Assembly: GCA_023386885.1 (NCBI GenBank)
Contig: JAEWIX010000013.1
Coordinates: 1 to 21,793, forward strand
Reading direction: 5' to 3'
DNA: 21,793 bases
DNA from: Pseudomonadota bacterium
GTDB lineage: Bacteria; Pseudomonadota; Alphaproteobacteria; Rhizobiales; Xanthobacteraceae
Positions 15,093 through 21,793 of this stretch are shown in pieces. The notes beneath the pieces were generated by a model, which worked only from the letters and a program-made list of their open reading frames with translations, ran no database searches and had not been told where the DNA came from. The translations under genes were made by a program, and so were the position numbers. The number at the start of each line of letters is the position of its first letter. Position 1 is the first letter of the stretch.

Positions 15093-15428
15093 TCAGCCGC
15101 CCGTCCGCACCGGCAGCCCGGCCGCCTTCCAGGCAATCATCCCGCCCGCCAGATGCTTGTCGTAGGGAAAGCCGGCAGCCTGGATCGCGTGTGATATCTT
15201 CGCCGAGCGGTTGCCGGAGCGGCATGCGAACACCAGTTCGCGCCCCTGTAGGTCGGGAATGTCGGCGGGATCAAAGGTCGACAGCGGCAGCACGACCGCG
15301 TCCGGATAGGCTTCGACGGCCACCTCATTGGGCTCGCGGACGTCAATCAGAAGATATCGCCCCTCCCCCAGCCCCTTGGCCACCTCCTCGGGCGCCAGAT
15401 CCTGCACCGTGATATTCCGATCGGACAC
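15093..15428 (-). CDS. Single-domain rhodanese-like protein
   Basis: A 111-residue rhodanese domain. The active-site loop is FACRSGNRSAK with Cys69 as the persulfide-carrying residue. The preceding LLIDVREPNEVAVEAYPDAV is the standard CH2 region, and HLAGGMIAWKAAGLPV closes the domain, as in GlpE/PspE-type proteins. It is probably a cytoplasmic sulfur carrier or thiosulfate sulfurtransferase; the acceptor is unknown. The start is GTG 15428, with GAGGAG about 6 bases upstream; TTG at 15431 is the alternative and would add one residue. It is the first gene of the rhodanese-aminotransferase-binding protein unit, with a hairpin just upstream. Confidence 0.88.
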   Translation of the reverse strand: MSDRNITVQDLAPEEVAKGLGEGRYLLIDVREPNEVAVEAYPDAVVLPLSTFDPADIPDLQGRELVFACRSGNRSAKISHAIQAAGFPYDKHLAGGMIAWKAAGLPVRTGG

Positions 15429-15449
15429 CAAGCTCTCCTCGCCGTTTTG

Positions 15450-15469
15450 CCGCCGGCGTTCACCGGCGG
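15450..15469 (-). other. Perfect GC hairpin in the rhodanese leader
   Basis: CCGCCGG pairs with CCGGCGG with a 6-base loop, about 20 bases before the rhodanese start. On the minus strand it is followed by CAAAACGG, not a T-run. It may mark the end of the kup transcript or affect translation of the rhodanese mRNA. Confidence 0.35.
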
Positions 15470-15551
15470 GGCCAAACTCGCGCCTTGTGCGTTGAAAATC
15501 AAGCGCCGACGCGCCATTCAGCCAGTCGGAAAAACGCCGCCCTGCCGAAAA

Positions 15552-17453
15552 TCAGATCGTGACCTGCGTGCCAACTTCAACAACGCGGCCGGTGGGTATC
15601 TGGAAGTAATCGGTGGCGTCGTTGGCCGAGCGGCTGAGCATGATGAACAGCCGATCCTGCCAGCGCGGCATTTCGGATTGCGCCGCCATCTTCAGCGAGC
15701 GCCGCGACACGAAGAACGACGTCGACATAATGTCGAACTGCCAGCCGAGCTTGCGGGCGATACCGAGCGCGCGTGGCACGTTCGGCGATTCCATGAAGCC
15801 AAAGCGTAGCCGCACCGTGGCGAACTTCTCGCTGATGCTCTCCATGTGGACCCGCTCCAGCGGATCGACGCGCGGCGTCTGCGCCGTCTCGATGGTGAGG
15901 ATGACGTTATGCTCGTGCAGCACCTTGTTGTGCTTGAGATTGTGCAGAAGCGCGGTCGGCACAAAATTGGGATCGCTGGTCAGGAACACCGCGGTGCCTT
16001 TCACGACATGCGGTGGGCGCTTTTCCAAACTCTTGATGAGATCCAGCAGCGGCACTTCGGTGCGCCGTGTCTTCTCGATCAGCAGCGCGGCGCCGCGCCG
16101 CCATGTCCAGATCACCACCACCATCAGGATGCCAAACAGCATCGGCACCCATGCGCCTTCGAACAGTTTCAGAAGATTGGCGCTGAAGAAGGCGACGTCC
16201 ACCACAACCAGCGGAAACACCAGTGCCGCCGCCGTCGCTGCACGCCAGTTCCACAATTTCCAGACCACGACGAAGCCCATGATGCCGTCGGCAACCATGG
16301 TGGTGGAAACCGCGATGCCGTAGGCCGAGGCCAGTCCGCTCGACGTCCGGAACAGTCCGACCAGCAACAGCACGCCGATCAGCAACAGCAGATTGACGCG
16401 CGGCAGATAAATCTGGCCAGCATGGGTTTCGGAGGTGTAGCGCACCTCGAAGCGCGGCAGGAGGCCAAGCTGCACCGCCTGGCTGATCAGCGAATAAGCG
16501 CCAGTGATCACCGCCTGGCTGGCGATCACCGTCGCGGCGGTCGCAAGCAGCACCAGCGGCAGGATCAGTGGTGCCGGCGCCAAACGATAGAACGTGTTCT
16601 CGATCGCTTCCGGATGCGCGAGGATCAGCGCGCCCTGACCGAAGTAATTCAGCAACAACGCCGGCAACACCAGATAGAACCACGCCGACTGGATCGGCTG
16701 GCGGCCGAAATGGCCGAGATCGGCATAGAGCGCCTCGCCTCCCGTCACCGACAGAAAGACCAGACCCATGATGACGAGGCCGATCAGGCCGTGGTTGAGC
16801 AGGAAGTGAACAGCGTACCACGGATTGACCGCGAGCAGCACCGTCGGGTCTTCGTGGATGTGCAGAACGCCGAGAATTGCGATGGTTACGAACCACAGCA
16901 CCATCACGGGACCGAAAGCCGAGGCGACCCGCGCCGTGCCGCGGCTCTGCACCGAGAACAACAGAACAAGGATCACAAGCGTCAACGGAACCACATAGTG
17001 ATCGAGCGCCGGGGCCGCGAGCTTCAAACCTTCCACGGCGGAGAGCACCGAGATCGCCGGGGTAATCATCGAGTCGCCGATGAACATCGACGCACCGACC
17101 ACACCCAACGCCAGCAGGAACCAGCTTCGCCGCCCGAGCGCACGCTGGCCGAGCGCCATCAACGACAGCGTTCCACCCTCACCGTTGTTGTCGGCCCGCA
17201 GCAACAGGAGAACGTATTTGGCCGTGACAACGATAAATAGCGACCAGAGGATCAACGACAGCACACCGAGCACGATCGCCGGCGTGACCACGCCCTTCTG
17301 CGCGGCATGGGCGACCGCCTCGCGGAATGCGTAAAGCGGCGAAGTTCCGATATCGCCGAAAACTACCCCGATACTGCCGAGGGTCAGCGCCCAAAAACCG
17401 GTCGTGACCGGGGGCTCACCAGCAGCCTCGGGCGATGTTTCGCTCGCAGTCAT
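15552..17453 (-). CDS. kup: Low-affinity K+ uptake transporter, KUP/HAK/KT family
   Basis: A 633-residue inner-membrane protein with about 12 hydrophobic helices in the first 430 residues and a hydrophilic cytoplasmic C-terminus. The family signature GVVFGDIGTSPLYA is at residues 30-43. Other marks are LLRADNNGEGG, FIGDSMITPAISVLSAVEGL and SVTGGEALYADLGHFGR. KUP proteins take up K+ (and Cs+) by proton symport. The length is normal for the family. ATG 17453 places the signature correctly; the ribosome site is not obvious. It has its own predicted promoter and a dyad upstream, and the 120-base gap after it suggests it is separate from the rhodanese unit. Confidence 0.96.
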   Translation of the reverse strand: MTASETSPEAAGEPPVTTGFWALTLGSIGVVFGDIGTSPLYAFREAVAHAAQKGVVTPAIVLGVLSLILWSLFIVVTAKYVLLLLRADNNGEGGTLSLMALGQRALGRRSWFLLALGVVGASMFIGDSMITPAISVLSAVEGLKLAAPALDHYVVPLTLVILVLLFSVQSRGTARVASAFGPVMVLWFVTIAILGVLHIHEDPTVLLAVNPWYAVHFLLNHGLIGLVIMGLVFLSVTGGEALYADLGHFGRQPIQSAWFYLVLPALLLNYFGQGALILAHPEAIENTFYRLAPAPLILPLVLLATAATVIASQAVITGAYSLISQAVQLGLLPRFEVRYTSETHAGQIYLPRVNLLLLIGVLLLVGLFRTSSGLASAYGIAVSTTMVADGIMGFVVVWKLWNWRAATAAALVFPLVVVDVAFFSANLLKLFEGAWVPMLFGILMVVVIWTWRRGAALLIEKTRRTEVPLLDLIKSLEKRPPHVVKGTAVFLTSDPNFVPTALLHNLKHNKVLHEHNVILTIETAQTPRVDPLERVHMESISEKFATVRLRFGFMESPNVPRALGIARKLGWQFDIMSTSFFVSRRSLKMAAQSEMPRWQDRLFIMLSRSANDATDYFQIPTGRVVEVGTQVTI

Positions 17454-17489
17454 GACAAAGGAAAACGCTCTATCGGGTTGGGGCCTGGG

Positions 17490-17518
17490 CTAATGAAGCA
17501 CGCGGTGAGCGGCGTCAA
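17490..17518 (-). promoter_or_regulatory. Predicted sigma-70-type promoter of kup
   Basis: Minus-strand TTGACG (17518-17513) and CATTAG (17495-17490) are separated by exactly 17 bases. The -35 box matches 5 of 6 consensus bases; the -10 is weaker. Transcription would start about 30 bases before the kup ATG. Confidence 0.4.
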
Positions 17519-17529
17519 GTAGCCTGCGA

Positions 17530-17546
17530 CGATACGCAGGGTATCG
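17530..17546. promoter_or_regulatory. 17-bp palindrome upstream of the kup promoter (candidate operator)
   Basis: CGATAC-GCAGG-GTATCG is a perfect 6-bp dyad with a 5-base spacer at 17530-17546. It overlaps a second perfect dyad, CCTGCG (17523-17528) with CGCAGG (17535-17540). The palindrome lies about 12 bases upstream of the predicted -35 box. It could bind a dimeric regulator or form alternative RNA hairpins; the cognate protein is unknown. Confidence 0.35.
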
Positions 17547-17630
17547 ACCGTGGCGAGAGAATATCCCAAAGACGAACGCTAAAAAAGGAGTTGACACTCG
17601 TATAAGCGCCGCTGAAACCAGATGCAAAAA

Positions 17631-18461
17631 TCAGGGTTTCAAATTGGGCGGCAACGGCGGATCTTCGCGCATCAGCGTAATCGTGACACGGCGATTGGCA
17701 GCGAGCGAAGGATCGTCAGGAAACAACGGCTGACTGTCGGCTTTGCCCGAAACCGCGAAAATGTGACTCGCGGGCAATCCCTCGCGCTCCAGAATCTGCC
17801 GCACCGCATTGGCCCGATCAGCCGACAGATCGAAGGCGTCATAGTCTCCGCGCATCGGAATATAACCCGAGGCGGTGTGGCCGACGATCGATACCCGCAA
17901 CGGTGTTGCCTTCAACGGTGCCGCGAGACGCTGCAACAGCAATCGTGTCCGCTCGTAAGGCACCTTCGAGTTCTCGGCGAACATCGAACGTCCGTCCTGA
18001 TCGACGATCTCGAGATTGAGCCCCTGCTTCGTCTCCTCGAACATCACATGCTTGGAGATTTCCGTCAGTTCCGGCATGTCCTGCAACGCCTGGCGCAGCG
18101 ACGCCGAGGCCAACGCGAATTCGCGATCGGTCTTGAGGTGCGCACCCTGCGTCTTGCTGCGCTCCTGCTCGTCAGGCGTCGGCGTGTTGGATGCTTCCTC
18201 CGGCGAGATGTGATCGACGTTCTTGAGCTTCGGGCGCGTCGGCAAGCCATCGGACTCGATCATGCCGGAAAAGCGCGATTCCGTCTGCACACCGAATGCA
18301 TCGCGCATCGAGCCGGCGACGATCTTGAGCTTCTGCTGATCCTGATTGGAGAATGCAACGAGCATGACGAAGAAGCTCATCATCAGGCCCATCAGGTCGG
18401 CGAAGGTGACGAACCAGCCGTGACCTCCACCGTGAGCATCGCCGCGTTTCTTTTTGGCCAT
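17631..18461 (-). CDS. motB: MotB-like flagellar stator protein with OmpA/peptidoglycan-binding domain
   Basis: A 276-residue protein. After a basic, His-rich tail (MAKKKRGDAHGGGHG) comes one membrane helix, FVTFADLMGLMMSFFVMLVA, whose Asp22 is the conserved ion-carrying residue of MotB. Residues 60-140 form a linker or plug region. Residues 150-268 form an OmpA-type peptidoglycan-binding domain (VSIVGHTASGY, LSADRANAVRQILEREGLP, ANRRVTITL). With MotA it would make the stator that couples ion flow to flagellar rotation. It lies 27 bases after motA. No rotor or filament genes are in the window, so a role in another MotAB-type energiser is not excluded. Confidence 0.87.
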   Translation of the reverse strand: MAKKKRGDAHGGGHGWFVTFADLMGLMMSFFVMLVAFSNQDQQKLKIVAGSMRDAFGVQTESRFSGMIESDGLPTRPKLKNVDHISPEEASNTPTPDEQERSKTQGAHLKTDREFALASASLRQALQDMPELTEISKHVMFEETKQGLNLEIVDQDGRSMFAENSKVPYERTRLLLQRLAAPLKATPLRVSIVGHTASGYIPMRGDYDAFDLSADRANAVRQILEREGLPASHIFAVSGKADSQPLFPDDPSLAANRRVTITLMREDPPLPPNLKP

Positions 18462-18488
18462 GACGTTTGCTCAACTTCCCTGTTCGCG

Positions 18489-19262
18489 TCAGGCCGGAAC
18501 GGTTTCGTCGTCCTCGTGGCGATGCTTCTCCGGCAAGTAAGCCAGCAGCATTTCGCGCACCAATGTCGGACTCTTGGAATCGCGGATCATCAGGATGCCG
18601 TCGATGATCAAGGTGCGGTTGGTTTCCTCGTCCAGCAACTTGCCATGCAGCTTGTCGGCAATCGGCAGACAGAACAGGTTGGCGACCAGCGCGCCGTACA
18701 ACGTCGCGAGCAGCGCCGTCGCCATGAACGGGCCGAGCTTCGAGGGGTCGGTCATGTTGGCGAACATCTGCACCATGCCGATCAGCGTGCCGATCATGCC
18801 GAAGGCCGGCGCGCAATCGCCGATGGCGCGGTAGATCTTGCCGCCTTCGTCGAGATGCATCAGGAAGTTATCGCGATCGCGCTCGAGATTATCGCGGATG
18901 AACTCAAGATCGTAACCGTCCGCGACGTAACGAATTCCCTTGGCGAGAAACGGATCGGCAGCCTCGATCTTTTCCAGCCCGACCGGCCCCTGCTTACGCG
19001 CGACTTCCGCAATGCTCGCCAGTTCGTCGACGAGATCGCGGGCCGACAGCCGGCTCATGGTGAAAGCGAACTTGGCGCCGAGCGGCAGGCCGTGGAGAAT
19101 GGCGCTGAGCGGAAAGCGGATCAGGGTCGCCGCGATCGAACCGCCGAAAATGATGATCATCGCATGTTCGCTGATGAACATGTGCAGATCGCCACCCATG
19201 AAGATCATCAGCGTAATGACGATGGTGCCGAAAATCAGGCCAACGCCAGTGGTGATATCCAT
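18489..19262 (-). CDS. motA: MotA/PomA-type stator channel protein
   Basis: A 257-residue inner-membrane protein with four helices: at the N-terminus (VGLIFGTIVITLMIFMGG), residues 33-52, and two after residue 145 (GDCAPAFGMIGTLIGMVQMF and ATALLATLYGALVANLFCLP). The conserved Pro of the PAFGMIGT block and the large cytoplasmic loop between helices 2 and 3 are as in MotA/PomA. Its length is close to PomA/LafT rather than the longer E. coli MotA (295 residues). Ion choice (H+ or Na+) cannot be read safely. ATG 19262 has CGGAG six bases upstream; an open extension to 19451 is rejected because it is Arg-rich and unlike the family. It forms a two-gene unit with motB. Confidence 0.88.
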   Translation of the reverse strand: MDITTGVGLIFGTIVITLMIFMGGDLHMFISEHAMIIIFGGSIAATLIRFPLSAILHGLPLGAKFAFTMSRLSARDLVDELASIAEVARKQGPVGLEKIEAADPFLAKGIRYVADGYDLEFIRDNLERDRDNFLMHLDEGGKIYRAIGDCAPAFGMIGTLIGMVQMFANMTDPSKLGPFMATALLATLYGALVANLFCLPIADKLHGKLLDEETNRTLIIDGILMIRDSKSPTLVREMLLAYLPEKHRHEDDETVPA

Positions 19263-19463
19263 GGAGAACTCCGACGCACGCAACACACCGCCCTTGCGGC
19301 GGCGCGACTCCTTCTGAGCCGACGGAGACCCTACCGGGTGCGCGATTAAAGACGCGTAAAGGTTAAGCGCATTTGGAACCGGCCAGGGTGCAATTGTTGC
19401 GCCGGCTCGCCTTCGCAACCTGCGCGACAGCGAAAAACGCCCGCCAAACAAGCGCGTGCGCCG

Positions 19464-19479
19464 TTAACGCGACGCTAAC
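19464..19479 (-). promoter_or_regulatory. Possible CtrA-type site upstream of motA
   Basis: The sequence TTAA-N7-CTAAC (plus strand 19464-19479) matches the alphaproteobacterial CtrA consensus TTAA-N7-TTAAC with one mismatch. It lies about 200 bases upstream of the motA start, in a 248-base gap, close to the 3' end of the RraA-like gene. CtrA often controls motility genes in this class, but the distance is long and one mismatch in a short motif is weak evidence. Confidence 0.25.
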
Positions 19480-19510
19480 CATGCCACGGCTGCAGCGCGT
19501 GCGTCCTAGA

Positions 19511-20230
19511 CTAGTGGATTTCGGAGGACCGCTTGAGCGCGTCGCGCAGCTTGTCCAGCGTGAAGCTCTTACCTCGCGCGATGGCCAGAATCGGCTCCTC
19601 GCGCCGGCCGCAAAGTTCGGCCGCCTCCGGCAGTTTTGCCGCAACATCGTGCGGAATGACTACCGCGCCGTGCTGATCTGCATGGATCAGATCATCGGAG
19701 CGCACCGTCATGCCGGCCACACGGATTTCATCGCCGAACCCGGCGACATGGACATGCGCATGGGATGGGCCGATAGAGCCGGCCAGCGCCTGAAAGCCGG
19801 GAGCCCACTGCGGAATATCCCGGATCGAGCCATCGGTGATGACACCCAGGCAGCCCAGTGCCTTATGTATCGCGCTGTTGACTTCGCCCCAGAACGCACC
19901 GTATCCGGCCTCCGCACCGTCGATGTCCTGGATGACGCTGATGCGCGGCCCCTCGCCTGTCCCGACATATTCGTAATAGGCCAGCCGTTGCGCCTGCTGT
20001 TCGGCCGGTGGCAGGCTGGACGCTGCGGTCGCGCGAATGGTCGCGGTGCGTGCGTAACCGACGATCGGCGGCAAATCCGGAAATGGACAGACCAGCGGTC
20101 GTGTGGTGAAGCCGATCAGGCGCCGCTCCGGCGCCACCACTTCCATGGCATTGCAAATGGTGGGGGTGTCGTACTTGGCCAGCGCCGCGAGAATTTCTGA
20201 GGCTAACGGTTTCTTTGCGTGATCGGTCAC
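19511..20230 (-). CDS. RraA-family protein (HMG/CHA-aldolase-like fold)
   Basis: A 239-residue protein with the RraA/methyltransferase-like swivelling fold. The signature GCLGVITDGSIRDIPQ contains Asp133, Arg137 and Asp138, the residues that bind the metal and substrate in the aldolase members of this family. The N-terminal block YDTPTICNAMEVVAPE is also typical. Members act as 4-hydroxy-4-methyl-2-oxoglutarate / oxaloacetate lyases or as RNase E regulators. At this length, longer than E. coli RraA (161 residues), a metal-dependent aldolase or decarboxylase is more likely than an RNase regulator. The start chosen is GTG 20230, with GGAGAAG upstream; ATG 20260 would add ten acidic residues. 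It follows pssA by 42 bases. Confidence 0.85.
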   Translation of the reverse strand: MTDHAKKPLASEILAALAKYDTPTICNAMEVVAPERRLIGFTTRPLVCPFPDLPPIVGYARTATIRATAASSLPPAEQQAQRLAYYEYVGTGEGPRISVIQDIDGAEAGYGAFWGEVNSAIHKALGCLGVITDGSIRDIPQWAPGFQALAGSIGPSHAHVHVAGFGDEIRVAGMTVRSDDLIHADQHGAVVIPHDVAAKLPEAAELCGRREEPILAIARGKSFTLDKLRDALKRSSEIH

Positions 20231-20272
20231 GTCTTCTTCTCCGTCTTGTTCTGGCGGCAAACGCGCCCCGTA

Positions 20273-21160
20273 TCAATTCAAGTGCGTCGGCCGGTCATCG
20301 TGGCTCGAATGGATATCCGTCGGCGGAAAACCTTCAGTTGACGATGGCGTTCCGGCTTCGGTCGTCGCCGCCTCGGAGCGGCTGACAAAGTCGCGTTGTT
20401 GATCGCGATAGGACTTCCACCCCAACGGCAAACTCAGCAGATAGATCACCGAGCCGACCGACAGGATTTGCCACGGATACGCGATCAAAAGCGCGACAAA
20501 CAGCACCGCCGCGACGAAGGCCGGCAGAACCATCTCCGGCGGCACGCGCCAACGCGCCGCCTTGCCGGAAAATACGGGCAGCCGCGACACCATCAGGAAC
20601 GCGATCAGCACCGTGTAAAACGCCGTCAGCGTGGCCGGCGGCATCGGCACGCCGAGAAAACCGAGATAGACCGGCAGCAGCACCGTCAGCGCGCCGGCTG
20701 GCGCCGGCACGCCGGTGAAGAAATTCGCGGCGAATGGATACTTGCTCGGCTCGTCGATCGCAGCGTTGAAGCGCGCCAGCCGCAAGCCGCCGCTGATGGC
20801 GAAAATCATCGCGGCAATCCATCCGACATTGTTCAGGTCGTGGAGTTGCCAGAAATAAAGGATGAGACCGGGCGCAACACCGAAATTGACGAAATCGGCC
20901 AAGCTGTCGAGTTCGGCGCCGAACCGCGACTGCCCCTTGATCAGCCGCGCCACGCGGCCATCGACGCCGTCCAGCACGGCGGCGAAGACGATCGCCGCCA
21001 CCGCCAGTTCCATCCGCCCTTCCGTCGCCAAGCGGATGGCTGTGAGGCCGGCGCAGATCGCCAGCAGAGTGATGACGTTGGGCACCAGCATCCGCACCGG
21101 AATCGGCCGGAACCGCCGGCGACGCAGCTCGGGATATTCGGGATCGATTGGTGTTCGCAT
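20273..21160 (-). CDS. pssA: CDP-diacylglycerol-serine O-phosphatidyltransferase
   Basis: A 295-residue integral membrane enzyme. The CDP-alcohol phosphotransferase motif is complete: D64-x2-D67-G68-x2-A71-R72-x8-G81-x3-D85-x3-D89 (DGVDGRVARLIKGQSRFGAE). Several further hydrophobic helices follow, then a polar, Ser/Thr-rich C-terminal tail of about 45 residues. It joins serine to CDP-diacylglycerol to make phosphatidylserine, the precursor of phosphatidylethanolamine, at the inner membrane. ATG 21160 is preferred over 21196, whose extra residues fall outside the family. The ribosome site is weak. It lies downstream of psd, its pathway partner, as in many alphaproteobacteria. Confidence 0.94.
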   Translation of the reverse strand: MRTPIDPEYPELRRRRFRPIPVRMLVPNVITLLAICAGLTAIRLATEGRMELAVAAIVFAAVLDGVDGRVARLIKGQSRFGAELDSLADFVNFGVAPGLILYFWQLHDLNNVGWIAAMIFAISGGLRLARFNAAIDEPSKYPFAANFFTGVPAPAGALTVLLPVYLGFLGVPMPPATLTAFYTVLIAFLMVSRLPVFSGKAARWRVPPEMVLPAFVAAVLFVALLIAYPWQILSVGSVIYLLSLPLGWKSYRDQQRDFVSRSEAATTEAGTPSSTEGFPPTDIHSSHDDRPTHLN

Positions 21161-21194
21161 GGCTTTAATATAGCAACCGCGCGCGGGTTCCGCC

Positions 21195-21216
21195 ATGCGC
21201 CTCTCATCCGGCGCAT
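21195..21216 (-). other. Perfect hairpin between psd and pssA
   Basis: ATGCGCC (21195-21201) pairs with GGCGCAT (21210-21216) with an 8-base loop, within the 104-base psd-pssA gap and 35 bases before the pssA start. No T-run follows on the minus strand (GGCGGAACC), so it looks more like an RNA processing or translation element than a terminator. Confidence 0.3.
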
Positions 21217-21264
21217 GATGCTTTCGGCCAACCGGCCCTTAACCGGGAGCGGCTGACAGAATGC

Positions 21265-21793
21265 TCAATGGGTGCGGAACGTGGCGTCGCCGGTGTTGGG
21301 CAACAGGTCGGCCAGCACCGTTTCGCCGGCCACCGCGGTTTGCCCGACCGAGACCAGCGCACGGGTCCCGTCCGGCAGGTAGACGTCGAGCCGCGAGCCG
21401 AAACGGATCAGGCCGAAGCGCTCGCCCGCGCCGAGAAGTTGGCCCTCACGGACGAACGATACGATCCGCCGCGCCACCAGGCCCGCGATCTGCACCACGC
21501 CGATGCGGCCGGACGGCGTCGAGATCACCAGCCCATTGCGCTCGTTGTCTTCGCTGGCCTTGTCGAGTTCGGCATTGATGAACTTGCCCGGCCGATAGGC
21601 GATCCGGTCGATGCGCCCAGCCACCGGGCTGCGGTTCACATGGCAGTTGAACACGCTCATGAAGATCGACACCCGCAGCAGCGGCCTATCGCCGAGCCCG
21701 AGTTCGGCCGGCGGTACCGCCGGCGCCACCATAGAGGCACGACCGTCGGCGGGGGCCACCACGCGCCCATCCCCCACCCGCGTCACCCGCACC
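21265..21793 (-). CDS. psd: Phosphatidylserine decarboxylase, partial (5' end beyond window)
   Basis: The frame is open from the right edge to the stop at 21265, giving the last 176 residues or so of a short-type Psd (family about 230 residues). Visible marks are VVAPADGRAS, SIFMSVFNCHVNRSPVAG, NAELDKASEDNERNGLVIS, VVQIAGLVARRIVSFV and FGLIRFGSRLDVYLP. The Gly-Ser bond in RFGS is where the proenzyme cuts itself, turning Ser into the pyruvoyl cofactor. The enzyme converts phosphatidylserine to phosphatidylethanolamine at the inner membrane. The GTG at 21792 is almost certainly an internal Val, since the membrane-anchoring N-terminus (about 55-60 residues) is missing. Upstream partner of pssA. 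Confidence 0.93.
   Translation of the reverse strand, partial: VRVTRVGDGRVVAPADGRASMVAPAVPPAELGLGDRPLLRVSIFMSVFNCHVNRSPVAGRIDRIAYRPGKFINAELDKASEDNERNGLVISTPSGRIGVVQIAGLVARRIVSFVREGQLLGAGERFGLIRFGSRLDVYLPDGTRALVSVGQTAVAGETVLADLLPNTGDATFRTH

Noticed and set aside
15846..17240. Plus-strand open frame of 464 codons opposite kup
   Set aside because: Antisense of a membrane protein gene with His/Gln/Arg-rich composition and no start signal; kup is certain.
17591..17606. TTGACA followed by TATAAG on the plus strand
   Set aside because: The two boxes are only 4 bases apart, and no -10 lies 16-18 bases from TTGACA; no plus-strand gene follows.
17622..19349. Plus-strand open frame of 575 codons opposite motA/motB
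   Set aside because: High-GC antisense artefact: rich in Arg, His and Gln with no domain, while the minus strand encodes well-recognised MotA and MotB.

Overview
The window is high-GC DNA with the protein repertoire of an alphaproteobacterium, most likely the Bradyrhizobium / Rhodopseudomonas / Afipia / Nitrobacter group (Nitrobacteraceae, Hyphomicrobiales). The strongest pointer is a complete gene set for making and attaching a very-long-chain fatty acid to lipid A (acpXL-fabZXL-fabF2XL-fabF1XL-lpxXL). The style of the autotransporter, Psd/PssA pair and MotA/MotB pair agrees. No phage, transposase, integrase or CRISPR array was seen, so this looks like ordinary chromosome, with one variable surface-protein gene at the left end.

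Layout. Bases 1-3558 (minus) hold one uninterrupted reading frame of 1186 codons that runs off the left edge. It is an autotransporter with a long glycine-rich N-terminal region, beta-strand passenger repeats and the first part of the outer-membrane barrel. A tRNA-Gln(CTG) follows (minus), then a small secreted histidine-rich protein and a strong terminator. Next on the plus strand are a HerA-type ATPase, an AhpD-like protein translationally coupled to an MgtC-family membrane protein, and a small one-helix membrane protein. From 8418 to 12756 (plus) is the lipid A very-long-chain acyl operon.

The right half (12820-21793) is all on the minus strand. Read in the direction of transcription it contains: psd (cut by the right edge), pssA and an RraA-family gene; motA-motB; kup; and a tight three-gene unit of rhodanese, class I aminotransferase and polyamine-type periplasmic binding protein.

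How it works together. Much of the window concerns the cell envelope: lipid A acylation, phosphatidylserine and phosphatidylethanolamine synthesis, a surface autotransporter, K+ uptake and a motor stator. Within the lipid A operon, FabF1XL has the complete Cys-His-His condensing site. FabF2XL has lost the cysteine, the first histidine and the active-site lysine, which suggests a ketosynthase / chain-length-factor-like pair. That is the most interesting lead here. I saw no convincing new defence or mobile system.
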